18,626 bases of DNA from Chloracidobacterium sp. UBA6041 (GTDB taxonomy: Bacteria > Acidobacteriota > Blastocatellia > Pyrinomonadales > Pyrinomonadaceae), in the NCBI GenBank assembly GCA_002427845.1, contig DIYZ01000269.1, positions 1 through 18,626 on the forward strand, written 5' to 3'. The notes beneath the pieces were generated by a model, which was not told where the DNA came from, made no database searches, and worked only from the letters and a program-made list of their open reading frames with translations. The position numbers and the translations under genes are program-made. This document shows, piece after piece, positions 14,102-18,626 of the stretch (the first letter of the stretch is position 1; every line of letters begins with the position of its first letter).

Positions 14102-15307
14102 ATGGATCGCACTGATTTCGATGCGCGCTTACAAAAATTAATGCGGCGGCAGGAAGAACTCGTCGCGCGGCAGAACGCCAAAGCGCCGAACGGCAACGGC
14201 ATCTTCGAACGCTACGTCCATCCGGTATTGACGGCCGCGCACACTCCTGTTTTTTGGCGGTACGATTTGAGCTACGAAACAAATCCATTCCTTTTGGAGC
14301 GCCTGGGTATCAACGCCACGTTCAACTCCGGCGCAATGGAGTTTGACGACAAGATTGTTTTAGCAGTGCGCGTCGAAGGCAACGATAGAAAGTCGTTCTT
14401 CGCCATCGCTGAAAGTCAAAACGGCATTGATGGCTTTCGCTTCTGGGACTATCCGCTCTCACTGCCAGAAACCGAGGACCCCGACACGAATGTTTACGAC
14501 ATGCGCCTGGTCAGGCACGAAGATGGCTGGATTTATGGTCTCTTCTGCACAGAACGAAAGGACGCCAAGGCGGCCGCCGGAGATCTGTCGTCAGCGATAG
14601 CACAGTGCGGCATCGCGCGCAGCAGAGACTTGAAAACGTGGGAACGTCTCCCTGATCTGAAGACGCGCTCACCACAGCAACGCAATGTGGTCTTGCACCC
14701 TGAATTAGTTAATGGCAAATACGCCTTTTATACACGCCCGCAGGACGATTTCATTCAGGCAGGCACAGGCGGCGGCATAGGCTGGGGCCTGGCGAAGAGC
14801 ATGGAGCGCGCAATCATCGACGAGGAAATGATTATCGACGAGCGTGCTTATCACACTATCAAGGAAGTCAAGAACGGACTCGGCCCCGCTCCGATAAAAA
14901 CTGACCGCGGCTGGTTGCAACTCGCCCACGGCGTGCGTGACACTGCTGCCGGCTTGCGTTACGTGCTCTATCTTTTCCTGTGTGACTTGCACAAACCCTG
15001 GCGCGTGACGCATCAGCCAGGCGGTTATTTTATCGCGCCTGAAGGCGAAGAGCGCGTTGGCGATGTTTCAAACGTCGTGTTCAGTAGCGGCTGGGTCGCG
15101 CGTACGAACGGCGAAGTCTTTATCTACTACGGCTCATCGGACACACGGATGCACGTAGCAACGAGCGACATCGAGAGGTTGCTCGACTACGTCACCAACA
15201 CGCCTGCCGATCCGTTACGTTCTTTCGCTTGCGTTGAGCAAAGACGGGAATTGATCAAACGCAATCTTAACGTGCTACGACGTGTGAACGATAATCCTAC
15301 GAACTGA
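14102..15307 (+). CDS. 4-O-beta-D-mannosyl-D-glucose phosphorylase (GH130 subfamily 1)
   Basis: A 401-residue cytoplasmic phosphorylase that cleaves beta-1,4-mannosyl-glucose with phosphate to give alpha-mannose-1-phosphate and glucose. No signal peptide is present, as expected. Characteristic GH130_1 stretches are all there: YVHPVLTAAHTPVFWRYDL, TNPFLLERLGINATFNSGA, RVEGNDRKSFFA, TNVYDMRL, QRNVVLHPE, YTRPQDDFI, GGGIGWGL, YHTIKEVKNG, LAHGVRDTAAGLRYVLY, GDVSNVVFS and YYGSSDTRMHVATS. D133 in VYDMRL aligns with the proposed proton-donor aspartate of the Bacteroides fragilis enzyme. The ATG at 14102 has GAGG five bases upstream; earlier in-frame starts lie in non-conserved sequence. Length is normal. 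Its usual partner, mannobiose 2-epimerase, is the broken gene just upstream, so in this locus it appears without a source of its substrate unless another epimerase exists elsewhere. Confidence 0.95.
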   Translation: MDRTDFDARLQKLMRRQEELVARQNAKAPNGNGIFERYVHPVLTAAHTPVFWRYDLSYETNPFLLERLGINATFNSGAMEFDDKIVLAVRVEGNDRKSFFAIAESQNGIDGFRFWDYPLSLPETEDPDTNVYDMRLVRHEDGWIYGLFCTERKDAKAAAGDLSSAIAQCGIARSRDLKTWERLPDLKTRSPQQRNVVLHPELVNGKYAFYTRPQDDFIQAGTGGGIGWGLAKSMERAIIDEEMIIDERAYHTIKEVKNGLGPAPIKTDRGWLQLAHGVRDTAAGLRYVLYLFLCDLHKPWRVTHQPGGYFIAPEGEERVGDVSNVVFSSGWVARTNGEVFIYYGSSDTRMHVATSDIERLLDYVTNTPADPLRSFACVEQRRELIKRNLNVLRRVNDNPTN

Positions 15308-15453
15308 GTCGGGCGCCAGAACCAAGAGCCCGAGATGACCACGAATTTTCCCAGAGCGTTTTGAATGAGCAGTCTGATTCTCCAATGATGTTTGTGGAGG
15401 AGATCCACGAACTTGAATCATTTGAAGGTCTCAATCTTCCCAGGACCGGCTTG

Positions 15454-15479
15454 TCTTTCTTTCCAGAGGAAAGGAAAGA
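15454..15479. repeat. Purine/pyrimidine hairpin downstream of GH130
   Basis: TCTTTCTTTCC (15454-15464) pairs with GGAAAGGAAAGA (15468-15479) across a 3-nt loop with one bulged base. It lies in the 247-bp gap between GH130 and the MetX-like gene. It could end or stabilise the GH130 transcript, but no T-run follows. A 36-codon frame (15385-15495) in the same gap is unrecognised and not called. Confidence 0.4.
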
Positions 15480-15554
15480 AGCGGAAGGTGTATAGATTCT
15501 GGGACGCGCCGCCGAACAAGCGCTTGCCGCGTAGAAAGTGAGAAAGACTCCGTG

Positions 15555-16586
15555 ATGAAAAACTGGGTCCGTTTGTTTCTCTGTTTCTCCTTCCTTTTAG
15601 TCAGCTTCAAAGGAACTGCCGCTGCATCGGAACTACGGTTCGCGCAACTCGGAGATTTCAAGGTCGAGAGCGGCGAAGTCATACGCGACTGCCGCGTCGG
15701 CTATCGCACGTTTGGCAAACTCAACGACGACAAGTCAAACGCGATCCTCTTCACCACCTGGGCCTCGGGAACGACCGAGCAACTCCAATCCAACATTGGT
15801 GCGGGCAAACTTGTTGATGACTCGAAATATTTTGTCATCGCGATTGATGCGCTGAGCAACGGCGTCTCTTCCTCGCCTTCGAACAGCAAGCTGCAACCAC
15901 GAATGAGTTTTCCAAAGTTGACGATCCGCGACATGGTCGACACGCAACACGAAGTCTTGACTAAGGTGCTGCACTTGAATCACCTGCAAGCCGTGGTCGG
16001 AATCTCGATGGGCGGCATGCAGACGTTTCAATGGATGGTCTCTTATCCGGACTTCATGGACAAGGCCATTCCGATTGTTGGCTCACCGCAGCTGGCCCCG
16101 TACGATCTGATCCTCTGGCAAGCACAAGTCGACGCTATTATGAACGACCGCGGCTGGAATAACGGCAATTACTCCCGCAATCCGGCGCGTGCGGCCGAGG
16201 CGGAGTTCGGCGCGCTGGTGCTCACTACTCCGGAGAATTACAACAAGCACAGGACGCGTCGTCAGGTCTTTGAAGAACTGGAAAAGGCAAAAAACCAGAC
16301 TGGCTTCGATGCCAACGATAAGATTCGGCAGGCCCAGGCGATGATGGCCCTGGACGTTACCGGGCCCTTCGCCGGCTCGATGGAACGCGCGGCGGCGGCC
16401 GTCAAAGCCCGGGTGTTTGTCATTGTCGCCAGGTTGGACCATGTCGTGACTCCGGGACCAGCGCTCGAATTCGCGAGTCTCATCCGCTCACAATTGCTGG
16501 TACTGGAAAGTGATTGCGGGCACATGGCGCCAGGCTGCGATTCGCAAAAGGTGAATCAAGCGGTGGCTGATTTTCTGGCGCACTGA
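15555..16586 (+). CDS. Secreted MetX-like alpha/beta hydrolase
   Basis: A 343-residue alpha/beta-fold protein related to homoserine O-acetyltransferase (MetX) but exported. Residues 1-24 are a signal peptide ending in TAAAS. The nucleophile is S151 in VGISMGGMQ. The likely triad partners are D295 in VARLDHVVTP and H323 in DCGHMAPG. Acetyl-CoA is not available in the periplasm, so an esterase or other hydrolase role is more likely than methionine synthesis, and no met genes are nearby. I chose the ATG at 15555, with AGAAAG upstream; a GTG at 15552 is adjacent. It lies 12 bp before the GH2 glucuronidase gene, so the two are surely co-transcribed. A carbohydrate esterase acting on acyl or methyl groups of a glucuronate-containing glycan is a reasonable but untested guess. 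Confidence 0.82.
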   Translation: MKNWVRLFLCFSFLLVSFKGTAAASELRFAQLGDFKVESGEVIRDCRVGYRTFGKLNDDKSNAILFTTWASGTTEQLQSNIGAGKLVDDSKYFVIAIDALSNGVSSSPSNSKLQPRMSFPKLTIRDMVDTQHEVLTKVLHLNHLQAVVGISMGGMQTFQWMVSYPDFMDKAIPIVGSPQLAPYDLILWQAQVDAIMNDRGWNNGNYSRNPARAAEAEFGALVLTTPENYNKHRTRRQVFEELEKAKNQTGFDANDKIRQAQAMMALDVTGPFAGSMERAAAAVKARVFVIVARLDHVVTPGPALEFASLIRSQLLVLESDCGHMAPGCDSQKVNQAVADFLAH

Positions 16587-16598
16587 TGGGAGCAAAGA

Positions 16599-18386
16599 AT
16601 GAGAAAGATTCTGATTCTGATCGCGTTACTGACAATTGCGACAGCTGCTCGAGGACAACAATCGAGCTTAATCCAGAACGTCGGCGCCCGCAGTCCGATC
16701 AGTCTGGACGGACAATGGAAAGTAATAATCGATCCTTACGATACCGGCAGCTCCGATAACGGCTTCTTCAAAGACGCACAGCCGAAGAGCAAGAGCGAAT
16801 TTGTCGAATATAGCTTCGACACATCGGAATCGCTCAGCGTTCCCGGTGACTGGAACACCCAACGGGAGCGACTGTTCTTCTATGAGGGAGCTGTCTGGTA
16901 CAAAAAGTCATTCGATTATCAGCGACAGGCAAACAGTCGCTTGTTTGTTTATTTCGGTGCTGCCAATTACCTCGCGGACGTCTATCTGAACGGCGCTAAA
17001 GTTGGCCGGCACGAAGGAGGCTTCACGCCGTTCAATTTTGAGATTACCAATCTGGTGCGCGAGCAGGACAACACCCTGATCGTTAAAATCGATAACAAAC
17101 GCTTTCGCGAAGCCGTGCCGACAGTGGTGACAGACTGGTGGAACTACGGCGGCCTGACACGCCAGGTAATGCTGGTCGAGGTGCCGCAAACTTTCGTGCA
17201 GGACTATTTCATTCAACTTCGCAAAGGCGCGAACAACCGGATTGTGGGTTGGGTGAAACTCAATGGACAGCAAGCGGCTCAAAAGATCAGAATTCAAATA
17301 CCTGAAGCCAATGTTGATACTACTTTCCAGACGGACACAAATGGCGCGGCTACGATCGACCTCAACGCTAATCTCACACTGTGGTCACCTCAACAACCAA
17401 AACTTTATGAGGTGATCATTTCGTCCGAAAGCGACACCATTCGCGATCAAATCGGTTTCCGGACTATCGAAGTTAAAGGGCCGGACATTCTGCTTAACGG
17501 CAAGCCGATCTTTCTGCGTGGCGTGTGCATCCACGAGGAGGCGCCGATTCGCGGCGGGCGCGCATTCAGCCAGGACGACGCGCGGATACTGCTCGGTTGG
17601 GCTAAAGAACTGGGCTGCAACTTCGTTCGCCTGGCACATTACCCGCACAATGAGTTTATGGTTCGTGAGGCGGACCGCCTGGGCTTGATGGTCTGGTCCG
17701 AGGTTCCCGTTTACTGGGGTATTCAGTTTGATAATCCGGTTACCCTCGGAAACGCGCAGAACCAGTTGACTGAGATGATCGCGCGCGACAAAAACCGGAG
17801 CGCGGTTATCTTTTGGTCCATGGCAAACGAAACGCCGCAAGGCGAGGCGCGCCTGTCATTCATCAGCAAACTTGCCGAGTTGACCCGAACTCTGGACCCA
17901 ACGCGCCTGGTCACCGCAGCAATGTTGCATCACTACGAAGGACAGACGACGCAAGTGATTGACGATCCGCTCAGTGAGTATCTCGACGTCATTGGTTGCA
18001 ACGAATACATTGGGTGGTACGACGGGTTGCCCGCTAAGGCCGACAACATGGAGTGGAAGACGCGTTATCAGAAGCCGGTGGTGATGAGTGAATTCGGTGG
18101 CGAGGCGCAGTACGGAAGGCACGGTGACGATCTGACAAGGTGGACGGAGGAATATCAGGAAAACATGTACCGCCATCAAATCGCCATGTTGAAAAGAATT
18201 CCGTTTTTGCGCGGGACGGCGCCCTGGATCTTGATGGACTTCCGCTCTCCGCGGCGGCTCTTGCCTCAAATTCAGGACTACTACAATCGCAAGGGACTGG
18301 TTTCCAGTCGCGGTGAAAAGAAGAAAGCTTTTTATGTAATGCAGGAATTCTATCGCGAAATGCGACAGCGATTTGGTTCGGAATGA
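16599..18386 (+). CDS. Secreted GH2 beta-glucuronidase
   Basis: A 595-residue exported GH2 enzyme, expected to release terminal beta-D-glucuronic acid. Residues 1-19 form a signal peptide (ends ARGQ). In order: sugar-binding jelly roll (about 30-195: LSVPGDWNTQ, FYEGAVWYKKSF, GFTPFNFEIT, WWNYGGLTR), Ig-like domain (about 196-295), and a TIM barrel (about 300-590: FLRGVCIHEEAPIRGGR, FVRLAHYPHNE). The acid/base is E411 in WSMANETP and the nucleophile E498 in VVMSEFGGE. An N-x-K motif, N563 and K565 in YNRKGL, matches the pair that binds the uronate carboxylate in E. coli GusA (N566/K568). This favours glucuronidase over galactosidase. GGAG lies at good spacing before the ATG. It is 12 bp after the MetX-like hydrolase. 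A galacturonidase-like specificity remains possible. Confidence 0.9.
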   Translation: MRKILILIALLTIATAARGQQSSLIQNVGARSPISLDGQWKVIIDPYDTGSSDNGFFKDAQPKSKSEFVEYSFDTSESLSVPGDWNTQRERLFFYEGAVWYKKSFDYQRQANSRLFVYFGAANYLADVYLNGAKVGRHEGGFTPFNFEITNLVREQDNTLIVKIDNKRFREAVPTVVTDWWNYGGLTRQVMLVEVPQTFVQDYFIQLRKGANNRIVGWVKLNGQQAAQKIRIQIPEANVDTTFQTDTNGAATIDLNANLTLWSPQQPKLYEVIISSESDTIRDQIGFRTIEVKGPDILLNGKPIFLRGVCIHEEAPIRGGRAFSQDDARILLGWAKELGCNFVRLAHYPHNEFMVREADRLGLMVWSEVPVYWGIQFDNPVTLGNAQNQLTEMIARDKNRSAVIFWSMANETPQGEARLSFISKLAELTRTLDPTRLVTAAMLHHYEGQTTQVIDDPLSEYLDVIGCNEYIGWYDGLPAKADNMEWKTRYQKPVVMSEFGGEAQYGRHGDDLTRWTEEYQENMYRHQIAMLKRIPFLRGTAPWILMDFRSPRRLLPQIQDYYNRKGLVSSRGEKKKAFYVMQEFYREMRQRFGSE

Positions 18387-18488
18387 CTTCCAATTTTTTC
18401 CGAACCGCGAGCGGTAGCGCGTGTATGAAAACTCGCCGGCGTCTAATTAACTCTCCGTTTGGGAAGGGCGCAAGGCGGCAGCGGCAGC

Positions 18489-18613
18489 CGCGCCCCCGCT
18501 CAAGATCCAAAGCCTCAATCAGTGAATCAACCACTCAACCTGAGAGGGTGCTGAAGTTTAGTGGTTAGTTCTGTGTTGAGTCGGGTTGAAACTTGAACTG
18601 GAGCGGGGGCGCG
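18489..18613. repeat. Widely spaced GC-rich perfect inverted repeat
   Basis: CGCGCCCCCGCTC (18489-18501) and GAGCGGGGGCGCG (18601-18613) are perfect 13-bp inverted copies 99 bp apart in the non-coding stretch after the glucuronidase gene. The interior is less GC-rich than the arms and has no recognisable gene. It could be a MITE-like element or two copies of a dispersed repeat in opposite orientation. The rest of 18387-18626 holds nothing I can identify. Confidence 0.55.
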
Positions 18614-18626
18614 CTGCGCTTTTTCC

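Noticed and set aside
13741..14202. 153-codon minus-strand frame over the epimerase remnant and the GH130 start
   Set aside because: It is antisense to the recognised epimerase ends and GH130 N-terminus and has no family features.
15385..15495. 36-codon frame between GH130 and the MetX-like gene, considered as another gene remnant
   Set aside because: No recognisable family motif and no ribosome-binding site; part of it is the purine-rich hairpin arm.

Overview
The window looks like the chromosome of a Gram-negative, polysaccharide-degrading bacterium, most likely an Acidobacteriota member (a Blastocatellia-like lineage is my best guess). This is inferred from gene style: secreted TPR proteins paired with a CRTAC1/ASPIC-UnbV protein, a Tat-exported GH95, and glycan genes without a SusC/SusD pair. 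I see no rRNA, tRNA, CRISPR array, transposase or phage gene.

Layout. (1) Positions 67-5447, minus strand: an apparent three-gene operon, transcribed in the order tandem-duplicated TPR protein (765 aa), FG-GAP/CRTAC1-type protein (560 aa), second TPR protein (435 aa). (2) Positions 5448-5768: a divergent intergenic region with a structured inverted repeat. (3) Positions 5769-11001, plus strand: a glycan operon with a hollowed-out GH2 beta-mannosidase remnant, a monohaem cytochrome c, an SSS-family sodium/solute symporter and a secreted GH5 mannanase-like enzyme with an FN3 domain. (4) Positions 10976-13417, minus strand: a Tat-exported GH95 alpha-L-fucosidase-type enzyme, overlapping the GH5 gene tail to tail by 26 bp. 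(5) Positions 13774-15307, plus strand: a hollowed-out mannobiose/cellobiose 2-epimerase remnant followed by an intact GH130 subfamily 1 mannosylglucose phosphorylase. (6) Positions 15555-18386, plus strand: a secreted MetX-like alpha/beta hydrolase and a secreted GH2 beta-glucuronidase, 12 bp apart. The window ends with a spaced GC-rich inverted repeat.

How the genes fit together. Endo-mannanase, SSS symporter, mannobiose 2-epimerase and mannosylglucose phosphorylase form the known route mannan to mannobiose, uptake, mannosyl-glucose, then mannose-1-phosphate plus glucose. Beta-mannosidase is the alternative exo step. GH95 and beta-glucuronidase suggest wider plant (hemicellulose or gum) side-chain removal.

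The most striking observation is that both mannobiose-processing genes, beta-mannosidase and epimerase, appear only as in-frame fusions of their extreme N-terminus to their extreme C-terminus, with the catalytic middle missing (about 600 and about 340 residues). Each sits first in its apparent transcription unit, and each is followed by intact genes. This could be real paired gene loss that preserves operon expression, a switchable rearrangement, or an assembly artefact. It deserves a direct check.
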